In this document: piece after piece, positions 46,258 to 52,786 of the stretch
How positions within the stretch are numbered: position 1 is the first letter of the stretch
Layout: each line of letters begins with the position of its first letter
Assembly: GCF_963675905.1 (NCBI RefSeq)
Contig: NZ_OY780936.1
Coordinates: 2,117,946 to 2,181,945 of the forward strand
Source: an uncultured Bacteroides sp.
GTDB lineage: Bacteria > Bacteroidota > Bacteroidia > Bacteroidales > Bacteroidaceae
Direction of reading: 5' to 3'
DNA length: 64,000 bases
Program-made: the position numbers and the translations under genes
The notes under the pieces: model-generated
Databases searched by the model: none
What the model was told of the DNA's origin: nothing
The model's input: only the letters and a program-made list of their open reading frames with translations

Positions 46258-47631
46258 CTAATTCTTTTTCCAGTTCTTCAAGAGATTTTCTTTAGTTTCG
46301 GGTAAAACACGGAACATAAAGATAAAGCCGGAAGCACAAATCAGAGAATAAATCCAGAAAGTGCCACTACTTCCAAGAACAGAGTTTAGCAAAGGGAAAG
46401 TATAGGTAAGCGTAAAACAACCTATCCACAAGGCAACTGTTGCCGCAGCCATAGCCATTCCACGAACACGATTCGGGAATATTTCAGAAAGTAGTACCCA
46501 GGTTACTGGTCCCAGAGACATGGCATAACAGCCAATAGCCATTACTACAAGAACAACCATAAACCATCCGCTTACCTGAAAGAAATAGCAAGTTCCCAAA
46601 ATGAGATAAATACCCGCCAATCCTCCGGCACCGATCATCATTAAGGCACGTCGTCCCAGTCTGTCGACGGTATGAATTGCTACAAAAGTGAACACTAAAT
46701 TTGCAATGCCGGTTACTACAATATTAAAGAGAACATCATTCAGACTGTATCCTGCCGATTGAAATATTTCCTGGGCATAGTTAAAGATTACATTGGTTCC
46801 ACACCATTGCTGGAACACGGCAATAACAATACCAATGATTACCACTTTACTTAAAGGGCGTCTGAATAATTGTTTTATTGTAACTTTTTCTTCATCAGCA
46901 GACGTTTCTGCCATCGATGCCAGTTCCGTTTGGGCATATTCTTCTCCTCCAATCTTCCTAAAGACAGACAAAGCTTGCTCTTTCCTACCCTTTAAAGATA
47001 ACCAACGTGGACTTTCAGGAATAATAAACATTAGTAAAAAGAAAGCTGCAGCAGGAAAAGCTGTTGCCCAGAACATCCAGCGCCATCCCATCTGTCCGTT
47101 CCATGAGTCTAAAATTTGCGAAGTAGTAAAATCTGCAGGGACTTTATCTGCAATGAGCCAGTTAGCAATCTGCGCTCCAAGAATTCCAAGAACAATGGTT
47201 AGCTGATTGAGCGAAACCAGTTTCCCACGTACATGATGAGGGGCAATTTCGGCAATATACATGGGAGAAAGATTGGATGCAATACCAATTCCTATTCCTC
47301 CGAAAAAGCGTGCTATCAGAAAAACCGTAAATGACATAGCAGCACCGGTTCCATAAGAAGAAATAAGAAATATCAAGGCCGATGCAATAAGTAGTTTTTT
47401 ACGACCATACTTATCAGCCATCATACCTGCAAGAGTTGCACCAATTAAACATCCAAGCAATGCCACACTCATAGCCCAGCCTTGCATTGAAGGAGAATCA
47501 ACGATATTAAAATATACCTCATAAAAAGGTTTGGCTCCGCCGATTACTACCCAGTCATACCCAAAAAGTAATCCTCCCATAGCGGAAACCAGACAAATAA
47601 AATAAATAAAACTTTTGTTGTAGTGTTCCAT
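46258..47631 (-). CDS. Sugar porter of the major facilitator superfamily
   Basis: A 457-residue protein with about 12 membrane helices and sugar-porter signatures: GGLLFGYDWVVIGGA in helix 1, DKYGRKK between helices 2 and 3, IAEIAPHHVRGKLVSLNQL, PESPRWLSLKGR in the central loop, GRRALM, and PETKENLLKN at the end. It should be a proton-coupled monosaccharide importer of the XylE/GlcP kind. It is the first gene of the MFS-DUF5107-GH35 unit, reading away from an AraC gene across a shared promoter region. The specific sugar cannot be read from the sequence. Confidence 0.92.
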   Translation of the reverse strand: MEHYNKSFIYFICLVSAMGGLLFGYDWVVIGGAKPFYEVYFNIVDSPSMQGWAMSVALLGCLIGATLAGMMADKYGRKKLLIASALIFLISSYGTGAAMSFTVFLIARFFGGIGIGIASNLSPMYIAEIAPHHVRGKLVSLNQLTIVLGILGAQIANWLIADKVPADFTTSQILDSWNGQMGWRWMFWATAFPAAAFFLLMFIIPESPRWLSLKGRKEQALSVFRKIGGEEYAQTELASMAETSADEEKVTIKQLFRRPLSKVVIIGIVIAVFQQWCGTNVIFNYAQEIFQSAGYSLNDVLFNIVVTGIANLVFTFVAIHTVDRLGRRALMMIGAGGLAGIYLILGTCYFFQVSGWFMVVLVVMAIGCYAMSLGPVTWVLLSEIFPNRVRGMAMAAATVALWIGCFTLTYTFPLLNSVLGSSGTFWIYSLICASGFIFMFRVLPETKENLLKNWKKN

Positions 47632-47661
47632 TGATATAATGTATCAGATTTATTAATAATG

Positions 47662-47669
47662 CAAATATA
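47662..47669 (-). promoter_or_regulatory. -7 box of the MFS-DUF5107-GH35 unit
   Basis: Reads TATATTTG on the minus strand, matching TAnnTTTG, 30 bp upstream of the porter start at 47631. Confidence 0.55.
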
Positions 47670-47692
47670 CAGCTACTTAGGTCATTATAAAA

Positions 47693-47725
47693 TAGAATAA
47701 TTTCAAAAAAAGATGGATTATTCTA
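47693..47725. promoter_or_regulatory. Inverted repeat TAGAATAAT/ATTATTCTA, possible AraC operator
   Basis: TAGAATAAT at 47693 and its exact inverse at 47717 are spaced 15 bp apart, midway between the two divergent promoters. The adjacent AraC gene is the obvious candidate to bind it. Confidence 0.5.
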
Positions 47726-47734
47726 CTATTTATA

Positions 47735-47742
47735 TACTTTTG
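47735..47742 (+). promoter_or_regulatory. -7 box of the AraC gene
   Basis: TACTTTTG matches TAnnTTTG, 26 bp upstream of the ATG at 47769. Confidence 0.5.
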
Positions 47743-47768
47743 TACTTCATAATTAAAGTTTTGTTAGT

Positions 47769-48661
47769 ATGAAACTAAAAGATGGCTTCAAAGGGCAGCG
47801 GGCTATTGTTATGCCCGAAACAATATTGAAAGCAATGGAGCAAAATCCGGTCACCTCTCCACTGCATATAACAGATATAGGTTATTATCCCAATGCCGAA
47901 TCTCATTTTCGGGAACGTAAAGAAGGTATTTCACAGTATATTTTTATTTACTGCATAAAGGGGAAAGGATGGTTCAACATAAATGGAGTAACTAAAACAT
48001 AAATAAAAATCAGTTTTTTATTCTTCCAGCTGGCATCCCGCATGCATACGGAAGTGATGAAACTGAACCATGGACTATTTACTGGATTCATTTTAAAGGA
48101 TACAATGCTCAGTTTTGTTTGGAAGAACAACAAGCCTATCCTAAAAACATAATTCCCGGAGAGTATTCCCGAATAGAGTATCGCAACCAGTTATTCGAGA
48201 AAATATATTCTACTCTTGGAATGGGATACAGTATGGAGCATCTTCAATATGCAAGTATGTGTTTTCATTATTATATGGCTTCTCTCATGTATATTAATAT
48301 ATTTCGTGACGATACTTTCAGCGAGAATAGTAACAGGGAAAAAGATCTGGCTAATTCCGCTATCCATTTTATGAGGGAAAATATAGAAAAGAAAATAATG
48401 GTGGAAGATATAGCCCATGAGTTACATCTGTCAACCTCCTATTTTTCTACCCAATTTCAGAAATCCACCGGGTTTTCTCCCATTGCTTACTTAAACAATC
48501 TACGAATTCAGGAAGCCTGCCAGTATCTTGACTTTACGGATATGAAGATAAATCAGCTTTGCCATAAGATAGGCTATGATGACGCATACTATTTTAGCCG
48601 CATTTTTACCAAAATAATGGGGATTTCACCTAAAGAATACAAAAAAAGGAAGAAGGGATAA
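47769..48661 (+). pseudogene. AraC-family regulator split by a frameshift
   Basis: The N-terminal frame runs from 47769 to a TAA at 48000 and ends in cupin sequence IYCIKGKGWFNINGVTKT. The protein continues without interruption in another frame: NINKNQFFILPAGIPHAYG... through an AraC HTH (VEDIAHELHLSTSYFSTQF, INQLCHKIGYDDAYYFSRIF) to 48661. One base is missing; restoring an A in the run at 47994-47997 gives T-K-N-I-N-K-N-Q-F-F and one protein of about 297 residues. It is divergent from the sugar porter and is its likely regulator. Either a recent mutation or a homopolymer sequencing error explains it; the rest of the gene is not decayed. Confidence 0.88.
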
Positions 48662-48723
48662 GGATATAAAATATCTTCACTTTGCAAATAATAGTTAATT
48701 CAAAGCTATTTTTCACACTATTT

Positions 48724-48766
48724 ATATGTTACATAACATATTATTCAAAAATTGGTCGTATCTTTG
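48724..48766 (+). promoter_or_regulatory. Palindromic operator and -7 box, cassette copy 1
   Basis: ATATGTTA-CA-TAACATAT (48724-48741) is a perfect inverted repeat, followed after 17 bp by TATCTTTG (48759-48766). The palindrome would cover roughly -48 to -31, where a repressor or activator contacts polymerase. The same arrangement recurs in copy 2. Confidence 0.7.
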
Positions 48767-48794
48767 CAGCGTAAAAAGAAAATAAAAACAAATC

Positions 48795-48815
48795 GCTTAT
48801 CAAAACGTGATGAGC
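48795..48815 (+). promoter_or_regulatory. Leader RNA hairpin, cassette copy 1
   Basis: GCTTATCA, loop AAACG, TGATGAGC form an 8-bp stem (one G-U pair) ending 7 nt before the first ATG. Paired positions differ from copy 2 in ways that keep the pairing, so the structure itself appears conserved. Confidence 0.65.
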
Positions 48816-48831
48816 ACAAAAGATGCAAATT

Positions 48832-48969
48832 ATGAAAAAAGAAAAAATTAGTGAGATTTCAATGCTTCAGTATCAGATTAAAAGATACCAAGCCGCAGGT
48901 AAAGGTACAATGTGCCAAAGTTTAAATGCAAGACTGCAAAAGTTGATAAAACAACAAGCAGAAGCATAA
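48832..48969 (+). CDS. Small basic protein, cassette copy 1
   Basis: A 45-residue protein: MKKEKISEIS, then MLQYQIKRYQAAGKGTMCQS, then LNARLQKLIKQQAEA. An alternative in-frame ATG nine bases upstream (48823) is also conserved and closer to the leader hairpin. It is basic and mostly amphipathic helix, with one Cys in the centre and no signal peptide or membrane segment. The block LQYQIKRYQAAGKG-MCQSLNA is identical in copy 2 apart from one residue. It has its own promoter and terminator, so it is a complete transcription unit. I recognise no family. A small nucleic-acid- or protein-binding peptide is possible, but function is unknown. Confidence 0.6.
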   Translation: MKKEKISEISMLQYQIKRYQAAGKGTMCQSLNARLQKLIKQQAEA

Positions 48970-48990
48970 TAAAAAAGGAGTAGTTAATTC

Positions 48991-49026
48991 ATGATAGATT
49001 GGGCTTTCTTCGCAAATGAGCGATGA
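48991..49026 (+). other. Conserved 11-codon micro-ORF, cassette copy 1
   Basis: ATG to TGA encodes MIDWAFFANER, running into the terminator hairpin; copy 2 encodes MIDWAFFANRR. An AAAAAAGGAG stretch lies about 10 bp upstream. Sequence identity could equally reflect the RNA structure, so translation is unproven. Confidence 0.3.
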
Positions 49027-49040
49027 TTGCCTTTTTTTTT
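49001..49040 (+). terminator. Terminator-like hairpin, cassette copy 1
   Basis: GGGCTTTCTTCGC, six-nt loop, GCGATGATTGCC form an imperfect stem (inner TCGC/GCGA, outer GGC/GCC) followed by a run of ten T. Confidence 0.75.
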
Positions 49041-49179
49041 GCACAAAAGTCACTTGTATATTCTTAACTTTCACAAGATAATATCTATTACAAGCAAATA
49101 ATTTTCTACATTAAGTTTCTTCCTCTACGCCTCCTATTTTATAAATATTTGTTAAAAAGCACTCTTTTTACACTATTTT

Positions 49180-49222
49180 ATATGTTATACAACATATTAT
49201 TAAATATAATAGTGTATCTTTG
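49180..49222 (+). promoter_or_regulatory. Palindromic operator and -7 box, cassette copy 2
   Basis: ATATGTT-ATAC-AACATAT (49180-49197) then, after 17 bp, TATCTTTG (49215-49222). The arms, the spacing and the box match copy 1 although the DNA between differs, indicating selection. Confidence 0.7.
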
Positions 49223-49252
49223 CATCATAATTAAAAAGTAAAAAAACAAACT

Positions 49253-49273
49253 GTTTATCAAATCGTGGTAAAC
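49253..49273 (+). promoter_or_regulatory. Leader RNA hairpin, cassette copy 2
   Basis: GTTTATCA, loop AATCG, TGGTAAAC form an 8-bp stem with one G-U pair. Relative to copy 1, pair 2 changes from C-G to T-A, pair 4 from T-G to T-A and pair 6 from T-A to T-G; all keep pairing. Confidence 0.65.
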
Positions 49274-49289
49274 ACAAAAGATGCAAATT

Positions 49290-49424
49290 ATGAAAAAAAG
49301 AATCGATGAGATTACAACGCTTCAGTATCAGATTAAAAGATACCAAGCCGCAGGTAAAGGCGCAATGTGCCAAAGTTTAAATGCAAAGTTGCACAAGCTT
49401 ATGAAAAAGCAGTCAGCAGCATAA
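49290..49424 (+). CDS. Small basic protein, cassette copy 2
   Basis: A 44-residue paralogue of the protein at 48832: MKKRIDEITT, LQYQIKRYQAAGKGAMCQSL, NAKLHKLMKKQSAA. A nine-base upstream ATG (49281) is again in frame. The central block is nearly identical at both protein and nucleotide level, while the N- and C-termini vary conservatively (K/R, I/L exchanges), as expected of coding sequence under selection. Own promoter, leader hairpin and terminator. Function unknown. Confidence 0.6.
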   Translation: MKKRIDEITTLQYQIKRYQAAGKGAMCQSLNAKLHKLMKKQSAA

Positions 49425-49446
49425 TAGTTAGAAAGAGTAGTTTTTC

Positions 49447-49482
49447 ATGATAGATTGGGCTTTCTTCGCAAACAGGCGATGA
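49447..49482 (+). other. Conserved 11-codon micro-ORF, cassette copy 2
   Basis: Encodes MIDWAFFANRR and overlaps the terminator stem as in copy 1. The two copies differ by one residue (E versus R at position 10). Confidence 0.3.
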
Positions 49483-49496
49483 TTGCCTTTTTTTTT
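49457..49496 (+). terminator. Terminator-like hairpin, cassette copy 2
   Basis: The same stem arms as copy 1 around loop AAACAG, followed by a run of nine T. The loop differs but both arms, including their mismatches, are identical. Confidence 0.75.
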
Positions 49497-49564
49497 ATTA
49501 CTTCCCTTTGTATTTTAATTCTTCTCCGTTAGTTTTAAGAAACAAAACCAGACACTTATAAACC

Positions 49565-49652
49565 TTTGTACAAAAGAATTAATTCTTCTGTACAGAATAT
49601 TGTTTTCTTTTGTACAAAACAATTCAATCTTTTGTACAGGAGATTTATAAGA
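49565..49652. repeat. Four 22-bp units with TTGTACAA-type core
   Basis: TGTACA occurs at 49567, 49589, 49611 and 49633, exactly 22 bp apart, usually as TTTGTACAAAA. The first two cores flank AAGAATTAATTCTT, giving a larger palindrome. It resembles the CCCGGG array at 40265 in design though not in sequence. The surrounding 49498-49848 contains this array and the GTGAGGG repeats, with no gene. Confidence 0.88.
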
Positions 49653-49720
49653 TTACTAGATGTTTTTTATTTCTATTTATTAATTAAAAAGTAGAAAACC
49701 GACTTTTAAAAGACGAAAGA

Positions 49721-49829
49721 GTGAGGGATGCCCCCAAAAGTGAGGGTTCCGTGATGGATCAGAACGCTACCATCACCAAGCAATACGTTGTATTTTAGTG
49801 TATTACAAGAAATAGTGAGGGAGTGATGG
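49721..49829. repeat. GTGAGGG/GTGATGG repeats next to the IS
   Basis: GTGAGGG occurs at 49721, 49740 and 49815, and GTGATGG at 49751 and 49823, the last two each following a GTGAGGG. GTGATGG at 49751 also pairs with CCATCAC at 49770. Spacing is irregular, unlike the other arrays. The IS begins 19 bp later. Confidence 0.6.
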
Positions 49830-49848
49830 TTCGCTTGCATTTCTTTTC

Positions 49849-51824
49849 GGTTCTTCGTCACTTTAGGTGCAAGTTATTCAGATAAAAGTCTTTATTCATA
49901 AGCATTTCAGCTGTTTTTCCATATTGAATATTATGCCTAGCTATCTAAAGTCATGATATTGTCAAAAGTCGTAATAAAGGGAATTTCTATAGAAATTTCT
50001 AACAACCTCTAAAATTAAGCCACTTAGATATTTGTACATATCTGATTATCAGATAATAAGGTGTTTAAAAAGTTGTAGATATGCTTGAAAATTAGTATCT
50101 TTAAGCTGACCAAAGCATCAAGACTCCAATGAATCAAAGCATATCTACAGTTGGCAAAGTTACTACAAATAAGCCTATTTACATCAATGTTAACAAAAAG
50201 AAATCAACTATATCTTTTAAACTTCATATTCCCCATTATCGCCAGGATAGAGTCTCTATAAGTGGGAAATCGTACACTGTAGAATTGTCTCGTAACTCTA
50301 ATAGTAGCCGCTGCCCGGCCTGTGGTTGTTTGAGTCAAAGCTTACATGGGTACTATATACGCCAACTTCAGGGTTCAGAGATCTTTAATCATTCCCTGAC
50401 TCTATTGGTCAAAACCCGCAAATTTCGTTGCCGAAATGAGCATTGTCTCCGCAAGGTCTTTAGTGAGGACCATTCCTGCCTGGCTTCTCCCTATGGCCGC
50501 AACACTCTGGAGGTAGAAGAACGTATCCGTGAAGTATCTCTAAAAGTCACATCCCGTACTGCCAGTGAGCTTTTACACGGGCAGAACATCTTCTGCAGTC
50601 AATCTGCCTGTCTACGGAGTGCTCACAAGGAATTGCCCTCAAAAAGTAGTAATTCTCTACCTGTGGCTATAGGTATAGATGACTTTGCACAGAAGAAAGG
50701 GCATATCTATGGGAGTGTTATTGTAGACCAGATGACCCATCGTCCCATTGCAGTACTTCCTTGCCGGGAGGGGGATGAATTAGAGCAGTTCTTGCGAAAT
50801 AATCCTCAGATACAATATATAACCCGAGACCGGGGGCGAAACTTTGTTGAAGCTATTAATCGTATCCTACCCGGTGTTACCCAAATCTGTGACAGATTCC
50901 ATTTGATAAAGAATCTGGTGGATGCTCTGACGGAAGAAATAGCCTCATTATCCCGGCTAAGTGTGCATAAGCAAACTTATTCTTATCCCTCCACGGAAGA
51001 ATGCAGAACCAAAATCATGGAAGCTCTTTATGGCCTGGGGGATGCCAGACATCGACATAAACTGAACCTGTTTGTGCAAGCAGATAGCCTTATCAGAAAA
51101 GGAATGAGCATTTCAGAAACAGCCCGCCAATTAGGAGTGCATTCACAGGTTATCTGGCGTTTGGTACGTCACCATACAGGCAAGGATTATATGTCTGCGC
51201 AGCAAAAGAGTATATTAAAACATGTCGATGAACTGGCTTTGGAAATCAGCCATGGATGTACGGATATAAAGAATTTGAAGAAGAAAATGGAAGACAAGAT
51301 GGATGCGATTGCAATCTCGGCTGCCACGATAGGAATCAGAAACAAAATAAAGCAAGAACAACAGGAAGTCAGGAAATATAACAAAAATATAGCTGAAAGG
51401 AAAAACAAAAAACACGCATCAATAAGGAGTATACGGAGATTTATATTGAAAGGGGAATCTGCCGTGCAAAGTCTTACTGATCTATTGAAGAATCCATCAA
51501 TAAAACAGGTTGTAACATTAGGATTGAGATTCAAGGAAATGATAAATAGAAATCTCAGGCAATGGTCTCTGGCAAACTGGATAAAACAGGCTATGGAATG
51601 TGATTCAAAAGCCATGAGGGCATTTGCCTGTGGAATAAAAGCAGACCAACAGGCGGTGCAAAATGCAATGGATATTTATTTGAACAACGGACTCTTGGAA
51701 GGAACTGTCAATAAAATAAAGGCTATCAAGAGGCAAATGTTTAATAGGGCAAGCTATAGACTACTTAATGTGAAACTCATTGCGTTTAAAACCTAATAAC
51801 TTGCACCTAAAGTGACGAAGAACC
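49849..51824 (+). mobile_element. Complete ISL3-type insertion sequence
   Basis: A 1976-bp element bounded by perfect inverted repeats of about 30 bp (left end starts GGTTCTTCGTCACTTTAGGT; the right end is its exact reverse complement, ending at 51824). The 8 bp TTCTTTTC flank both sides (49841-49848 and 51825-51832), the target duplication length expected for ISL3. Perfect ends and duplication mean a recent, intact insertion. It lies 7 bp beyond the stop of the EamA gene. The 280 bp before the transposase gene show no other gene. Confidence 0.95.
50129..51796 (+). CDS. ISL3-family transposase
   Basis: A 555-residue DDE transposase filling the IS. The N-terminal zinc-binding region is visible as CPACG...CRNEHC (about 65-110), a helix-turn-helix region follows, then the ISL3 catalytic core with IGIDDFAQKKGHIYGSVIVD and YITRDRGRNFVEAINRILPG supplying the two Asp, and QICDRFHLIKNLVDALTEEI. 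A second HTH-like stretch (MSISETARQLGVHSQVIW) lies near residue 330. The frame is uninterrupted and ends 28 bp before the right end, so the element may be active. Confidence 0.93.
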   Translation: MNQSISTVGKVTTNKPIYINVNKKKSTISFKLHIPHYRQDRVSISGKSYTVELSRNSNSSRCPACGCLSQSLHGYYIRQLQGSEIFNHSLTLLVKTRKFRCRNEHCLRKVFSEDHSCLASPYGRNTLEVEERIREVSLKVTSRTASELLHGQNIFCSQSACLRSAHKELPSKSSNSLPVAIGIDDFAQKKGHIYGSVIVDQMTHRPIAVLPCREGDELEQFLRNNPQIQYITRDRGRNFVEAINRILPGVTQICDRFHLIKNLVDALTEEIASLSRLSVHKQTYSYPSTEECRTKIMEALYGLGDARHRHKLNLFVQADSLIRKGMSISETARQLGVHSQVIWRLVRHHTGKDYMSAQQKSILKHVDELALEISHGCTDIKNLKKKMEDKMDAIAISAATIGIRNKIKQEQQEVRKYNKNIAERKNKKHASIRSIRRFILKGESAVQSLTDLLKNPSIKQVVTLGLRFKEMINRNLRQWSLANWIKQAMECDSKAMRAFACGIKADQQAVQNAMDIYLNNGLLEGTVNKIKAIKRQMFNRASYRLLNVKLIAFKT

Positions 51825-51838
51825 TTCTTTTCACAGAA

Positions 51839-52783
51839 TTAGCTGGAATACACTCTATGAGTAATATGATGCCTTATTATATACCTATACAGTTTCCATG
51901 TCATCTTATGCGCAAAATACTGGTTAAAAACGATACCTCCTACAATTAATATAAGACCTATATATGTAGAGAGATAAATTTGTTCTCCTAAAACAATAGA
52001 AATAAAGAACAAAGACATGAAAGGAGCTAAATAGCAAAGTTGGTTAACCAACGCAGGGTTATTTGTAGTACGTATAGCTATTCCAAAACAAATAAACGGT
52101 ACTGCTATTTCAAAAGCTCCTACATATATTCCAGCCAGAAGACTTGTCGTATTTTCTATATTTACACCTACAAATAAAGCTGCAACCAACAAATAAATGG
52201 TACCAAAAAGAAATCCCATAAAAAGAGAGACTGTACCATCTATATCTTTATTTTTGTTATTTATCATCCAGTAAGTTGCCCACATAACAGCACTAAACAA
52301 GTCTAAAAAAACTCCAAAAATAGAGATTCCAGAAACATCGGATTGACCAGCGCCCAATGATATTAAAACAACGCCTAGCAATGAAAAGGTCAACCCTATA
52401 TATTTAGGTATCGGAATTGGCCTGCGTGTAAATATTGCTAGCATAACCAATAAAAGAATGGGCCATGTATAGTTTATCGGTTGGGCTACCTGTGCCGGCA
52501 ACAGCGAATAGGATTTAAACAAAACAAGATAATACGCAACTGGGTTCAACAGTCCAATTCCTGCAAAACGTACCAACTGTTTATTGCTAAAAGAGCTTAT
52601 AACAGTCAGCTTATTTTGAGCAATAAGTACTATCGTAAAAATCACAAGTGCTGTACAACTGGCAATTAGTATTAGTTCAAAATAAGTCAGGCTTTTCAGA
52701 CCAACCTTAAATGCCGTTGCAACAGTCGACCAACTCAACACAGCAACACTCGCATAGAGTATAGCTTTAGTATTTTTCTCCAT
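51839..52783 (-). CDS. EamA/DMT-family transporter
   Basis: A 314-residue inner-membrane protein with ten predicted helices in two EamA repeats (first from ILYASVAVLSWSTVATAFKV, second from GVFLDLFSAVMWATYWMINN). The family exports or imports small metabolites; the substrate is unknown. It starts 3 bp after the aminopeptidase stop, so it is the last gene of a three-gene minus-strand unit. The IS lies just past its stop and may have removed its natural terminator. Confidence 0.9.
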   Translation of the reverse strand: MEKNTKAILYASVAVLSWSTVATAFKVGLKSLTYFELILIASCTALVIFTIVLIAQNKLTVISSFSNKQLVRFAGIGLLNPVAYYLVLFKSYSLLPAQVAQPINYTWPILLLVMLAIFTRRPIPIPKYIGLTFSLLGVVLISLGAGQSDVSGISIFGVFLDLFSAVMWATYWMINNKNKDIDGTVSLFMGFLFGTIYLLVAALFVGVNIENTTSLLAGIYVGAFEIAVPFICFGIAIRTTNNPALVNQLCYLAPFMSLFFISIVLGEQIYLSTYIGLILIVGGIVFNQYFAHKMTWKLYRYIIRHHITHRVYSS

Positions 52784-52786
52784 AAA

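Larger units (their letters stand above)
48709..49497 (+). repeat. Tandem duplication of a ~330-bp small-gene cassette
   Basis: Copy 1 (about 48709-49040) and copy 2 (about 49165-49497) match in order and spacing: palindromic operator, TATCTTTG box, leader hairpin, 44-45-codon gene, and a trailer with micro-ORF and terminator. Equivalent points are 456-458 bp apart. The middle of the gene and the trailer are nearly identical, while the leader and gene ends have diverged. About 125 bp of unrelated AT-rich sequence separates the copies. Confidence 0.9.

Noticed and set aside
47994-48002. Programmed -1 frameshift in the AraC gene
   Set aside because: No standard slippery heptamer is in register, since slipping the Lys codon would place TAA in the P site, and AraC regulators are not known to need one. 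A missing base is simpler.
49565-49652. Possible simple terminator cluster
   Set aside because: There is no T-run after the stems, and four evenly spaced palindromes are not needed for termination. Each cassette already has its own terminator upstream.
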